A stretch of DNA of 64,000 nucleotides from Burkholderia sp. (GCA_031253835.1 JAIRVP010000039.1:1-64000), one strand, 5' to 3'; counted from the stretch's first letter, positions 51,701-62,773 are shown. Program-made: numbers and translations. Notes: a model not told the origin generated them from the sequence alone.

Positions 51701-52459
51701 ATGAGTGACATGCTGGAGGAAACGCAAACGTCGACCGAGCCGGCCGATCACGCCGGCTTGCCGCGGCACCGGGTGGAGCACGACGTCGAATCGGACTGGG
51801 CGGACGACGCCCAGGACAACGCGGCCGCGTTCGCGCTGGTCGACGACGACCCCGAGCCGCTGGTCGTCAACGGCGAGCCGGAGGGTGCGTCGATCAAGTT
51901 CGTCCGCACCGGCGAAAGCACGGGCCAGCGGTATCTGATGGCGAAGGTCGAGATTCCGCCGGGATCGGGGCCGCCGCTGCACCTGCATACGCTGACCGAC
52001 GAGTGGTTCTACGCGCCGGAAGGCGGCATCGTGATGCTGATGGGCACGAAGAAATACCGGGACCTGGATCAACCGCCCGACATCTCCGGGCGCGACACGA
52101 TCCGGATGATTCCGATGAAGAAGGGCAGCCTCGTGTTCGGCCCGCGCAATCACATCCACGGCTTTCTGAACGTGACGGACAAGACCGTCGTCGTGCAGCT
52201 GGTCTGGACGCCCGACGTACCGGGCGAATCGTTGCTCGATTACTTCACGTCGATCGCGAAGCCGATTCTGCCCGGCGTGAAGGGCGCGCTGAACAATCCG
52301 ATCGTGCAGCTGAAGGCCGTGAGCGAAGCGCGCGAGTACGGGATGATGTTCAGCACCGATTTCTGGAGCTACGCCGAAAAAGTCGAGGAAGGCGTCGCGC
52401 CGTTCGGCAAGAACCTGCCGGGCCTGATCAGGCTGTTCAAATCGGCCGAAGGTTCGTAA
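51701..52459 (+). CDS. Cupin-domain protein
   Basis: A 252-residue single-cupin protein. Metal-binding residues are intact: motif 1 GPPLHLHTLTDEWFY (His, His, Glu; about residues 90-100) and motif 2 FGPRNHIHGFLN with the final His. The first 50 residues are acidic and probably disordered; the C-terminal helices (about 180-250) are extra. Related proteins include quercetinase-like dioxygenases. It could be a ring- or side-chain oxygenase, but an isomerase or binding role is equally possible. It is followed by a strong hairpin. Confidence 0.72.
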   Translation: MSDMLEETQTSTEPADHAGLPRHRVEHDVESDWADDAQDNAAAFALVDDDPEPLVVNGEPEGASIKFVRTGESTGQRYLMAKVEIPPGSGPPLHLHTLTDEWFYAPEGGIVMLMGTKKYRDLDQPPDISGRDTIRMIPMKKGSLVFGPRNHIHGFLNVTDKTVVVQLVWTPDVPGESLLDYFTSIAKPILPGVKGALNNPIVQLKAVSEAREYGMMFSTDFWSYAEKVEEGVAPFGKNLPGLIRLFKSAEGS

Positions 52460-52468
52460 GTGGAAAGT

Positions 52469-52493
52469 GCCGCGCCGGGCTTCCCGGCGCGGC
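52469..52493 (+). terminator. GC-rich hairpin after the cupin gene
   Basis: GCCGCGCCGGG-CTT-CCCGGCGCGGC is an 11-bp perfect stem with a 3-base loop, followed by TTGTCAATT. It lies 9 bp after the cupin stop. The downstream T content is modest, so it may be an intrinsic terminator, an attenuator or an mRNA stabiliser. Confidence 0.55.
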
Positions 52494-52527
52494 TTGTCAA
52501 TTCGTCATGCTTATCAAGGTAAAGAAC

Positions 52528-53292
52528 ATGAATCTTCTCGCTGACAAGACCGCCATCGTGACCGGCGCCAGCTCGGGTATCGGCCGCGAGGCCGCGAAGC
52601 TGTTTGCGAAGGAAGGCGCGAGCGTCGTCCTGGTGGCGCGCCGTGCCGCGCAGCTCAATGCACTGGTCGACGAGATCGCGAGCTTCGGCGGCAAGGCGGT
52701 CGCGCTGGCCGGCGACGTGAAGGACGAGCGCTGCGCGAAGGAAGCGGTCGAGCTGGCCGTCGGCCGGTTCGGCGGGCTCGACGTGGCGTTCAACAACGCG
52801 GCGACGATGGGCGCGCTCGGCAGCGTCACCGACATCACGCCGGACGGCTGGCGCGACACGCTCGAAACCAACCTGACGAGCGCTTTCCTCGGCGCGAAGT
52901 ACCAGATTCCGGCCCTGCTCGCGCGCAAGCGCGGCTCGCTGATCTTCACGTCGTCGTTCGTCGGTCACACGGTCGGCTTTCCGGGGATGGCCGCGTATGC
53001 CGCCAGCAAGGCGGGGCTCGTCGGCCTGACGAAGACGCTCGCCGCCGAGTACGGCCCGTCGGGCGTGCGCGTCAACGTGCTGATGCCGGGCGGGACCGAC
53101 ACCGAGATGGGCCGCGAAGCGGCCAGCACGCCGGAGCAGAAGGCGTTCGTCGAGAGCATTCACGCGCTGAAGCGGATGGCCCAGCCGGAAGAGATCGCGA
53201 AGTCGGCGCTGTATCTCGCGTCCGACCTGTCCAGCTTCGTCACGGGCACGACGCTGCTCGTCGAAGGCGGCGTGTCGATCACGCGCACCTGA
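52528..53292 (+). CDS. Short-chain dehydrogenase/reductase
   Basis: A 254-residue SDR: NAD(P) motif TGASSGIGREAAKLF, NNAAT after the fourth strand, catalytic Ser in FTSSFVG and the YAASKAG pair (YxxxK). ARR follows the second beta strand, so NADP use is likely. The ATG at 52528 follows AAGG at suitable spacing; ATG 52507 upstream is an alternative. It is flanked by hairpins on both sides, so it may form its own transcript segment. Confidence 0.85.
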   Translation: MNLLADKTAIVTGASSGIGREAAKLFAKEGASVVLVARRAAQLNALVDEIASFGGKAVALAGDVKDERCAKEAVELAVGRFGGLDVAFNNAATMGALGSVTDITPDGWRDTLETNLTSAFLGAKYQIPALLARKRGSLIFTSSFVGHTVGFPGMAAYAASKAGLVGLTKTLAAEYGPSGVRVNVLMPGGTDTEMGREAASTPEQKAFVESIHALKRMAQPEEIAKSALYLASDLSSFVTGTTLLVEGGVSITRT

Positions 53293-53304
53293 GCGTTCGC
53301 TCAC

Positions 53305-53328
53305 CGGGCGGCGCGCCCGCGCCGCCCG
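53305..53328 (+). terminator. GC-rich hairpin after the first SDR gene
   Basis: CGGGCGGCGCG-CC-CGCGCCGCCCG is a perfect 11-bp arm pair with a minimal loop, followed by a pyrimidine-rich stretch (CTCCTTCCATTCC). It starts 13 bp after the SDR stop. Terminator, attenuator or processing element; the weak T-tract prevents a firm choice. Confidence 0.55.
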
Positions 53329-53364
53329 CTCCTTCCATTCCATTCACCCACTGCCGGGACCATC

Positions 53365-55071
53365 ATGAGTCACGAGGCTGAGCACTATCCGCAACTGAAC
53401 GACCTGCACCACGACCGGCCGGGAAGCCGGCGCGCGTTTCTCGGCAAACTGGCGGCGCTGGGCGCGGGCGCGGCCGGCGTCGGCGAATTCGGCGGCTTCA
53501 TCGACACGGCCGAAGCCGGCCAGGCCGGGACGCTGCGCGACAGCTACGACTATGTAATCGTCGGCGCCGGGTCGGCCGGGAGCCTGCTGGCCGACCGGCT
53601 GTCCGCGTCGGGCGCGTCGGTCCTGCTGATCGAGGCGGGCAGCAACCAGCTCGGCCAGCCGAAGGTCGCGCTCGTCGCCGACTGGCTGCGCAATCTGGGC
53701 AGCGATACCGACTGGGCGCGCACGAGCGTGCCGCAGGCGCAGCTGGACGGCCGCTCGCAGGCGTCGCCGGCCGGCCGGACCTGGGGCGGCTCGGGCAGCA
53801 TCAACGCGATGATCTGGCTGCGCGGCGATCCACGCGACTATCGCGTGTGGCAGCAGCTCGTCGGGCCGGAATGGAACCCGGCCGAACTGAACCGTGCGTA
53901 CCTGCAGGTGACGCAGGCATCGCGACCCTGCGGTGGCGGCGGCGGCCATATCACGGTCGGCCGGTATGCCGACCAGCATCCGCTCACCGCCGCGTATCTC
54001 GCGGCCGGCGTCTCGACGGGCCTCGGGCAGATCGAGCTGAATGCCGGGCGGCGGCTCGACGGCACCGGCGTGACCGACGTGAACGCGACTGCCGACGGGC
54101 GGCGGGTCGGGCCCGCGCAGGCCTTCCTGGCGCCTGCGCTGAGCCGGCCGAACCTGAAGATCCTGTCGAACGTCGTGGTCTCGAAGCTGATCCTGCAGGG
54201 GACGACCTGCCGGGGCGTCGAGGTGCGGCTCGGCTCGTCCGCGCTGACGATCCACGCGACCCGCGAGACCATCGTGTCGGCCGGGACGGCCGCGTCGCCG
54301 CAATTGCTGATGCTGTCCGGCCTCGGGCCGCTCGACCAGCTCGCGCCGCTCAACATCCAGGTGCGGCAGGACATGCCCGCGGTCGGCCGCAACTTCCACG
54401 ACCACCTGCTGCTGAGCGTCACGTACAAGGCGCGCACGGCGATTGCACCGCAGGTGTCGAACGGCGTGTCGACGATGGCGTACTACGGCGGCACGGCGGC
54501 CAGCGCGCCGCCCATCCAGGTCGCCGGCATGCAGTACCCGTTCGGCGGCCCGCTGGCCGCGGGAGAAGGCTACACGCTGATCCCGTTCCTCGCGAAACCG
54601 CGCAGCCGCGGCACGGCCCGGCTCGTCAGCGCGGATCCGCGCCAGCCGCTCGCGCTCGATCCGAATTACCTGGCCGATCCGGTCGACCGCGACACGATGA
54701 TCGCGGCGCTCGATCGCGCGCTGGAACTCGGCGCGGCGCGCGCGCTCGCGCCGTACAACGGCGGGCTGCAGTCGGGCGCGCCGCTCGCGACGCGGGCGGA
54801 CAAGCTCGCGTTCATCCGCCAGAACGCCGCGCCCGGCCTGCATTTCGTCGGCAGTTGCGCCGCCGGCCGCGATCCGGCGACGAGCGTGGTCGATGCGCGC
54901 TTCCGCGTATGGGGCATCCAGAACCTGCGCGTCGTGGACGCGTCGGTGATCCCCGACGTGCCCGCGGTCAACATTCAGCCTTCCGTATTGACCGTCGCGC
55001 AACTGGCCGCGAATCAGCTGCTCGCCGACGCACGGGCCAGCGGCATCGCGGTTTCAGCCGCAGCCTGCTGA
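53365..55071 (+). CDS. GMC oxidoreductase with twin-arginine signal
   Basis: A 568-residue flavoprotein of the glucose-methanol-choline family. The N-terminus has the Tat motif SRRAFLGKLAALGAGAAG (about residues 24-40), so it is exported folded. FAD-binding GAGSAGS lies near residue 69 and GRTWGGSGSINAMIWLRGDPRDY near residue 140. The C-terminal LHFVGSC His and the NIQPSV Asn make up the usual GMC catalytic pair. It likely oxidises an alcohol or aldehyde on the cluster product outside the cytoplasm. It is the only obviously periplasmic enzyme of the cluster. Confidence 0.85.
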   Translation: MSHEAEHYPQLNDLHHDRPGSRRAFLGKLAALGAGAAGVGEFGGFIDTAEAGQAGTLRDSYDYVIVGAGSAGSLLADRLSASGASVLLIEAGSNQLGQPKVALVADWLRNLGSDTDWARTSVPQAQLDGRSQASPAGRTWGGSGSINAMIWLRGDPRDYRVWQQLVGPEWNPAELNRAYLQVTQASRPCGGGGGHITVGRYADQHPLTAAYLAAGVSTGLGQIELNAGRRLDGTGVTDVNATADGRRVGPAQAFLAPALSRPNLKILSNVVVSKLILQGTTCRGVEVRLGSSALTIHATRETIVSAGTAASPQLLMLSGLGPLDQLAPLNIQVRQDMPAVGRNFHDHLLLSVTYKARTAIAPQVSNGVSTMAYYGGTAASAPPIQVAGMQYPFGGPLAAGEGYTLIPFLAKPRSRGTARLVSADPRQPLALDPNYLADPVDRDTMIAALDRALELGAARALAPYNGGLQSGAPLATRADKLAFIRQNAAPGLHFVGSCAAGRDPATSVVDARFRVWGIQNLRVVDASVIPDVPAVNIQPSVLTVAQLAANQLLADARASGIAVSAAAC

Positions 55072-55151
55072 GCCTGCACGTACGTTGCGTGCCGCGTGCC
55101 TGTCGCGCGGTGCGCGCTCCCTCTTCCCGTTCACTGATGAAGGAATCGCCG

Positions 55152-55901
55152 ATGAAATCCCATCTGGGCAACAAGACCGCGCTGGTCACCGGCGCATCGC
55201 GCGGCATCGGGCGCGCGACGGCGCTCGCGCTCGCGCGCCAGGGCGCGTACGTGCTCGTGCATTACGCGACCGCGGCGGCGGAGGCCGAAGCCGTGGTGGC
55301 CGACATCCGCGCGGCCGGCGGGCACGCCGATGCGCTCGCCGCCGATCTCGGGACGGCGCACGGCCCGCATGCGCTGGCCGCCGCGACACGCGAGGCCCTC
55401 GACGGCCGCCTCGACATCCTGGTCGCGAACGCGGGCATTGCGATGAACGCGTCGATCGACGCGATGCCGGTCGACGATTTCGACCGGCTGTTCGCCATCA
55501 ACGTGCGCGCGCCGTACTTCCTCACCCAGCAGCTGCTGCCGCTGATGGGCGACGGCGCGAGCATCGTCCTGCTGTCGTCGCTCGGCGCGCGTTCGCCGGT
55601 GGGCGAGATCTCCGCCTACGCGGCGACGAAAGGCGCGATCGACACGCTCGTCAAGCACTTCGCACAGGCGCTCGGCGGCCGCGGCATCCGCGTGAACGGC
55701 GTGGCGCCCGGCGTCGTCGACACCGACATGTCGGCGTTCGTCCGCAGCGATGCGGGCCGCGAGCAGGTCCTCGCGCTGCAGGCGCTGCAGCGCGTGGCGC
55801 GGCCGGAAGACATCGCCGACGTGATCGCGTTCCTGGCCTCGGACGGCGCGCGCTGGATCACCGGCGACATCGTGCAGGTGGACGGCGGCACCAAGCTGTG
55901 A
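55152..55901 (+). CDS. Short-chain dehydrogenase/reductase
   Basis: A 249-residue SDR: TGASRGIGRATALAL cofactor motif, NAGIA after strand four, Ser in LLSSLGA and YAATKGA (YxxxK). HYA follows strand two, so NADP preference is less clear than for the other SDR of the cluster. The ATG at 55152 follows AAGGAAT; an in-frame ATG lies 15 bases earlier. It resembles 3-oxoacyl-ACP reductase/glucose dehydrogenase types. A hairpin follows. Confidence 0.83.
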   Translation: MKSHLGNKTALVTGASRGIGRATALALARQGAYVLVHYATAAAEAEAVVADIRAAGGHADALAADLGTAHGPHALAAATREALDGRLDILVANAGIAMNASIDAMPVDDFDRLFAINVRAPYFLTQQLLPLMGDGASIVLLSSLGARSPVGEISAYAATKGAIDTLVKHFAQALGGRGIRVNGVAPGVVDTDMSAFVRSDAGREQVLALQALQRVARPEDIADVIAFLASDGARWITGDIVQVDGGTKL

Positions 55902-55905
55902 GCGC

Positions 55906-55927
55906 GCGGCCCGGCGTGCCGGGCCGC
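55906..55927 (+). terminator. GC-rich hairpin after the second SDR gene
   Basis: GCGGCCCGGC-GT-GCCGGGCCGC is a perfect 10-bp inverted repeat starting 4 bp after the SDR stop and followed by ATTCCGTG. It has no T-run, so attenuation or mRNA protection is as likely as termination. Confidence 0.5.
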
Positions 55928-55968
55928 ATTCCGTGTCCCGACGCCGCCCCTTCCGGACGGAGGAAACC

Positions 55969-57204
55969 ATGAAGGCATTGCCGGACAACCCGGCGCTCGC
56001 GCACATCGTGCAGCGCGCGCCGCGCAACCTGGAGCTGGATCGCCTGAGGGCGATCGCGGTGCTGCTGACCTGCTACGTGCATTGGCGCCAGGTGTTCTAT
56101 CCGTGGACCTTCACGATGCACTTCGCCGGGCCCGCGACACCGCTGGACCTGCTGGGCAATGCATGGGCCGGCGTCGACCTGTTCTTCGTGATCTCCGGCT
56201 ACATCATTTCGCGCACGATCGTGACCGAATTCGATGCGCTGCGCGGCGACCCGGGCGCGCTCGCGGCGCACGTGAAGGCGTTCTACGTGCGCCGTGCGTT
56301 CCGGATCCTGCCGGTCGCATGGTGCGTGATCCTGATCGTGATCGTCTGCGGCGCGTTCCTGAACGCCGGCGGCTATTTCGCCGACACCGTCTACAACCTG
56401 CAGGCGGCGCTGTCCATCTTCACGTACACGTTCAACTTCTGGCTGCCCGATCACAAGACAGCGCCGGGCGTGCCGCTCGCGCAGTACTGGAGCCTGTCGG
56501 TCGAGGAGCAGTTCTATCTCGTGTTCCCGGTGTTCCTGATGCTGACGCGCACCACCCGGCAGCGCGTACTGTGGCTCGCGCTCACGCTCGTGGTCATTTC
56601 GGTCGCGATCCGTCCGTACCTGCTGGCCGATCCGGTCAAGGTGTTCTTCTATACGCAGACCCGCTGCGACGGCATGCTGTACGGCTGCCTGCTGTACCTC
56701 GCGACCACCCGGCCGTGGTTCGCCGCGATCCGCGTGAGCGCCCGGGGCAGCGGTTACCTCGGCGGCGCCGTGGTGCTCGTGCTCGCGCTGGTGCTGGGCT
56801 CGATCACCGCGATCGGCTTCGACAACGTCGTCGCGGTACCGGTGGTCTGCATGCTGTCGGCCGCGCTCGTGTTCCTGGCCGCGTGCGAAGGCGGCATCGT
56901 GTCGTTCCCGCAGCCGCTGCAATGGGCGTTCGACTGCATCGGCCGGCGCTCGTACTCGCTGTACCTCGTGCATCTGCCGATGTTCTTCCTGACGAACGAG
57001 CTGATGTTCCGGTACGCGCGCGCCCACGACATCGCGATCACGGCGCGGCTGTGGCCGCAGTACACGCTGCTGATGGTGCTGCTCGTGGCCGGTGCGACGG
57101 AGCTGCTGTATCGCTGCGTCGAGCGGCCGATGATCGCGACCGGCCGGCGGGTCGCGGCGAGCGTGGCCAGCGCGGCGCCGGCGCCGCTGCCGAAGGCGGG
57201 TTGA
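55969..57204 (+). CDS. Acyltransferase-3 family membrane protein
   Basis: A 411-residue polytopic protein with about 10 hydrophobic segments. ELDRLRAIAVLLTCYVHW holds the conserved Arg and His of the acyltransferase-3 family, and YWSLSVEEQFYLVFPV is the second signature. Such proteins transfer acetyl or longer acyl groups to sugars or secondary metabolites at the inner membrane. GGAGGAA precedes the ATG. Last gene of the cluster; it probably decorates the product before or during export. No dedicated transporter is seen nearby. Confidence 0.85.
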   Translation: MKALPDNPALAHIVQRAPRNLELDRLRAIAVLLTCYVHWRQVFYPWTFTMHFAGPATPLDLLGNAWAGVDLFFVISGYIISRTIVTEFDALRGDPGALAAHVKAFYVRRAFRILPVAWCVILIVIVCGAFLNAGGYFADTVYNLQAALSIFTYTFNFWLPDHKTAPGVPLAQYWSLSVEEQFYLVFPVFLMLTRTTRQRVLWLALTLVVISVAIRPYLLADPVKVFFYTQTRCDGMLYGCLLYLATTRPWFAAIRVSARGSGYLGGAVVLVLALVLGSITAIGFDNVVAVPVVCMLSAALVFLAACEGGIVSFPQPLQWAFDCIGRRSYSLYLVHLPMFFLTNELMFRYARAHDIAITARLWPQYTLLMVLLVAGATELLYRCVERPMIATGRRVAASVASAAPAPLPKAG

Positions 57205-57244
57205 CGGAGGATTGACGGCAGGCCGGGCGCCGTCCGCGCGTTCG

Positions 57245-58069
57245 TCAGTTCGACGACAGCTGCTGCGCGTCGAACCAGTCGAGCAGCGCGCGCGTGACGA
57301 ACGCGGGATTTTCCAGATTCGAGATGTGGCCGGCGTCCGGCACCAGCGCGTGCGCGCAACCGATCACGCTCGCCATCTTCACGGTTTCCGACGGCGGGCG
57401 CGCCATGTCGCCCGCGCCGCACATCAGCAGCGTGCGTTCGGCATCGAGCGCGGCCAGCGCCGCCAGCGTGTCGGGTCGGCCGAAGATCAGCCGGCCGAGC
57501 GGGACGATCGATTCCCGCAACCGGTCGGCGGGCAGGCTCGCGAGCGCCGCGCGAAACGCGGTCGGCACCGGGTCCGCCAGATTGACGTCGGGGCGGAAAA
57601 ACAGCGGCACGATCGCGTCGAGCAGCGGCGGCACGATGCTGCCGGCCGCCGCAATCGCATCGAGCATCGCGAAGTAGCGCAGCCGCGTCGCGTCGGGCTC
57701 GGCTTCCAGCGATGCATCCATCAGCACGAGCGAGCGCACGCGCTGCGGTTCGCGCAACGCGAGCCGTGCGTCCCACATGCCGCCGACGCTGAGGCCGACG
57801 ACCGCGCACTGTTCGATCTCCAGCGCATCGAGCAGCGCGCTCGCGTGCGCGGCGAGATCGTCGAGCGTCTGCGTGCCGTCGGGCAGCGCGCCCGATGCAC
57901 CATGCCCCCACAGGTCCGGCACGATCACGCGATACCGGCGCGACAGCGCATCGATCTGCGGCGCCCACATCGCCGCGTCCCACAGATAGCTGTGTCCGAG
58001 CAGCACCGGAAACCCGGTGCCGTGATCCTGGTAATGCAGCGTGCTGCCTTGAATGATGTGTGCGGGCAT
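57245..58069 (-). CDS. Alpha/beta hydrolase
   Basis: A 274-residue hydrolase: nucleophile elbow GLSVGG with Ser near residue 96, acid and His in the order expected (AGHI near the C-terminus). LGHSYLWDAAMW is the oxyanion-hole region. It resembles 3-oxoadipate enol-lactonase/carboxylesterase types but the substrate cannot be named. The start at 58069 follows GGAGA; a longer in-frame extension upstream is low-complexity. Convergent with the acyltransferase gene (40-bp gap with a GACGGC-N9-GCCGTC hairpin at 57214-57234). Confidence 0.8.
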   Translation of the reverse strand: MPAHIIQGSTLHYQDHGTGFPVLLGHSYLWDAAMWAPQIDALSRRYRVIVPDLWGHGASGALPDGTQTLDDLAAHASALLDALEIEQCAVVGLSVGGMWDARLALREPQRVRSLVLMDASLEAEPDATRLRYFAMLDAIAAAGSIVPPLLDAIVPLFFRPDVNLADPVPTAFRAALASLPADRLRESIVPLGRLIFGRPDTLAALAALDAERTLLMCGAGDMARPPSETVKMASVIGCAHALVPDAGHISNLENPAFVTRALLDWFDAQQLSSN

Positions 58070-58244
58070 GTCGTCTCCGGGTGTCAGGACGCGGCGGTGA
58101 CCCGGAACCGGGCGCCGCGGTCGGCGGCGTTCTGCAACGAACGCGAAGCGGCGCATCATCGCACAGGTCGCGGTTGTTGGGTGTGACGAACCGCATGCGC
58201 GGCATGCCGGCACGCACAACGGACTCCGCTCTGCGTGCCGGCGG

Positions 58245-59336
58245 TCAGTTCGTCCCGTCGTACGACACGATCTCGACCCAGTTCGCGCCGTTGCCGACCG
58301 GATACTTCCCGATCTCGGCGAGATGCCCCGTGTTGCGCTCGATCCGGTAAACGGCGAGCGTCGGCGAGAGCTGCCCGGCCGCGAGCAGATAGTTGCCCGA
58401 CGGATCGATGCCGAAACCGCGCGGCTGTTGCTCGGTCGCGTACGTGCCGATCCGCACGAGCTTGCCCGATGCGGCGTCGACCCGATACGCGGCGAGCGTG
58501 CTCGACGTGCGCTCCGACGCGTACAGGAAGCGCCCGTCCGGCGTCAGGTGCAGGTCGGCGCCCCACGGCTTGTCGCCGTGGAAATCCGGCGGCAGGATCG
58601 ACACGGTCTGGATCGGCCGCGCATCCGCGCCGCCGCGCGACAGCGCGAGCACATGCAGCTTGCCGTCGAGTTCGTCGATCAGGTACGCGAAGCGCCCGTT
58701 CGACGAGAACACGAAATGGCGCGGGCCCGACCTGTCCGGCAGCCGATACGCCGGCGTCGCCTCGTCGGCCAGCGTCCCCGTCGACGCATCGAACGGCAAG
58801 CGCAGCCACGCATCGGCACCGAGCACCGACGCGAACGCATGGCGGCCATCCGGCGACTGCCGGATCGCATGCGCCATCGGGCCCGTCTTCACCGTCTGCT
58901 GCACGTCGCCCGCCACGCCGTTCTCCCCGATCCGGTTCACCGCGAGCAGGTTGCCGCCATACGATGCCGAGAACAGGTAGCGGCCCGACGCATCCGTCGA
59001 CACATACGCCATGCTCTCCGCGAGCGGCGCGCGGCCCAGCTCGATCAGCCGCCCGTCGAGCGGATTGATCGCGAAGCTGACGACGCGATACGGCGTCGAG
59101 CGCAGCGCCGCATAGAGGCGATGGTGATCGGGCGACAGCGCCATCGGCATCACGGCGCCGCCGACCGGCACCGTCTCGATCGCGGTCAACGCGCCGTTCG
59201 ACGTGTCGACGCGAAACACCGAGATGTCGCGGCTGTCGCTGTTCGATACGTACGCATACGTCGCCGCGTGCGCGAGCGACGCGACCATCCCGAAGGCGGC
59301 CGCCGCGACGGCGCGCCAGAGTGTCTTCGTGTTCAT
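58245..59336 (-). CDS. Exported lactonase-family beta-propeller protein
   Basis: A 363-residue protein with a signal peptide ending SLAHA, then a seven-bladed propeller built of repeated sequences such as YAYVSNSDSRDISVF and LSPDHHRLYAA. It belongs to the 6-phosphogluconolactonase (PgL/YbhE) family, but export means the substrate is likely an unphosphorylated aldonolactone or similar. Placed downstream of a TRAP transporter on the same strand, it may open lactones in the periplasm before uptake. GGAAG precedes the ATG. Confidence 0.8.
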   Translation of the reverse strand: MNTKTLWRAVAAAAFGMVASLAHAATYAYVSNSDSRDISVFRVDTSNGALTAIETVPVGGAVMPMALSPDHHRLYAALRSTPYRVVSFAINPLDGRLIELGRAPLAESMAYVSTDASGRYLFSASYGGNLLAVNRIGENGVAGDVQQTVKTGPMAHAIRQSPDGRHAFASVLGADAWLRLPFDASTGTLADEATPAYRLPDRSGPRHFVFSSNGRFAYLIDELDGKLHVLALSRGGADARPIQTVSILPPDFHGDKPWGADLHLTPDGRFLYASERTSSTLAAYRVDAASGKLVRIGTYATEQQPRGFGIDPSGNYLLAAGQLSPTLAVYRIERNTGHLAEIGKYPVGNGANWVEIVSYDGTN

Positions 59337-59428
59337 GGGTCTTCCGGAAACGTAACAGGGAACCGCGGATGCGACTACGGCGCCGGACAACCTCGGTCGT
59401 CCGGCGCCGCAGCGGGCGACACGCGCGA

Positions 59429-60781
59429 TCAGAACACCGCGTGCCCGCTGATCAGGCTCGGCAGCCAGGTCGAGAAGAACGGCAGGTACGTGACGATGTT
59501 GATCGCACTGAAGATCGCGAGGTAGTACGGCCACGCCATCTTCGTCGTCTCGCCGATCGACACGTTGCCGATCGCGCAGCCGACGAACTGCACCGACCCG
59601 ATCGGCGGGTGCACGAGGCCGAGCGAGCAGTTCAGCAGCAGCATGATCCCGAACTGCACCGGCCCGACACCGCACGCCATCGCGATCGGCAGGAACAGCG
59701 GCGTCGTGATCAGGATGTGCGCGGCCATGTCGACGAACGTGCCGAGGAACACCTGGATGATGTTGATGTACAGCAGCATCAGCCACGGCGCGGCGGTCGA
59801 CTGCTTCAGCAACCCTTCGATCGCATCCGGAATCTCCAGGTACGACATCTGGAAGCGCAGCATGTTGGACACCGCGATCAGCAGCAGCACGACGCCTGTC
59901 GTGCGCGCCGCATGCGACAGTGCGCGGCGCAGCTTCGCGGCCGTCAGCGTCCGGTAGACGAACGCGGTCAGCACGAGCGAGTACACGACGGCGATCGCGG
60001 CGGCTTCGGTCGCGGTGGCAATCCCCTTCGCGACGCACACGAGGATGATCGCGATCACCATCAGCCCCGGCACCGCGCCGACGAAGCTGCGCAGCACCGC
60101 ATACCAGCCGGGGAACGCGGGCAGCGCGGACGAACCGTCCTCACGGCGCGGATAGCCGTGGCGCACGGCCTGCCAGTACGCGGCGGCGAGCACGAAACCC
60201 ATCACCCACAACACCGGCAGCAGCCCCGAGAACAGCAGGTCGCCGATCGACACGCCGCTCACCGGCTGGCCGTGCAGCATCCCGGTGATGCCCTGCGCGG
60301 CGAACGCGTAGATGATCATGTTGGTCGACGTCGGCATCAGCGCGCCGGCGAGCGACGCATGCGTCGTCACGTTGACCGCATACGCGGCGCTGTAGCCTTC
60401 GCGCTTCATCAGCGGAATCACCACGCCGCCCATCGCGGACGTATCGGCGGTCGGCGAACCCGACACGCCGCCGAACAGCGTGCAGGCGACGACGTTCGCC
60501 ATCCCGAGGCCGCCGCGGAAATGGCCGACGGTCGCCTGCGCGAAGCGCAGGATCCGGTCCGCGATGCCGCCGTGCAGCATCAGCTCGCCGGAGAAGATGA
60601 AGAACGGCACCGCGAGGAACGAGAACGCGTTCATCCCCGAGATCATCGCCTGCATCGCGGTCGCGATCGGCAGGCCTTCGACCATGTAGGTCAGCACGCA
60701 GGCTATCCCGAGCGCGAACGACACGGGCACGCCGAGTACCAGAAAAATCAGAAAACTGACGGACAGGATCGCGAGTTCCAT
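59429..60781 (-). CDS. dctM: TRAP transporter large permease
   Basis: A 450-residue membrane protein with about 12 hydrophobic segments and DctM/TRAP-T signatures GELMLHGGIADRIL and VFGGVSGSPTADTSAMG-like text (FGGVSGSPTADTSAMGGV). It forms the sodium-driven channel of the three-part TRAP system. The start at 60781 is chosen for the canonical MELAILSVSF N-terminus. It ends 92 bp before the lactonase gene. Confidence 0.9.
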   Translation of the reverse strand: MELAILSVSFLIFLVLGVPVSFALGIACVLTYMVEGLPIATAMQAMISGMNAFSFLAVPFFIFSGELMLHGGIADRILRFAQATVGHFRGGLGMANVVACTLFGGVSGSPTADTSAMGGVVIPLMKREGYSAAYAVNVTTHASLAGALMPTSTNMIIYAFAAQGITGMLHGQPVSGVSIGDLLFSGLLPVLWVMGFVLAAAYWQAVRHGYPRREDGSSALPAFPGWYAVLRSFVGAVPGLMVIAIILVCVAKGIATATEAAAIAVVYSLVLTAFVYRTLTAAKLRRALSHAARTTGVVLLLIAVSNMLRFQMSYLEIPDAIEGLLKQSTAAPWLMLLYINIIQVFLGTFVDMAAHILITTPLFLPIAMACGVGPVQFGIMLLLNCSLGLVHPPIGSVQFVGCAIGNVSIGETTKMAWPYYLAIFSAINIVTYLPFFSTWLPSLISGHAVF

Positions 60782-60785
60782 GGCG

Positions 60786-62773
<1,988 letters not shown>

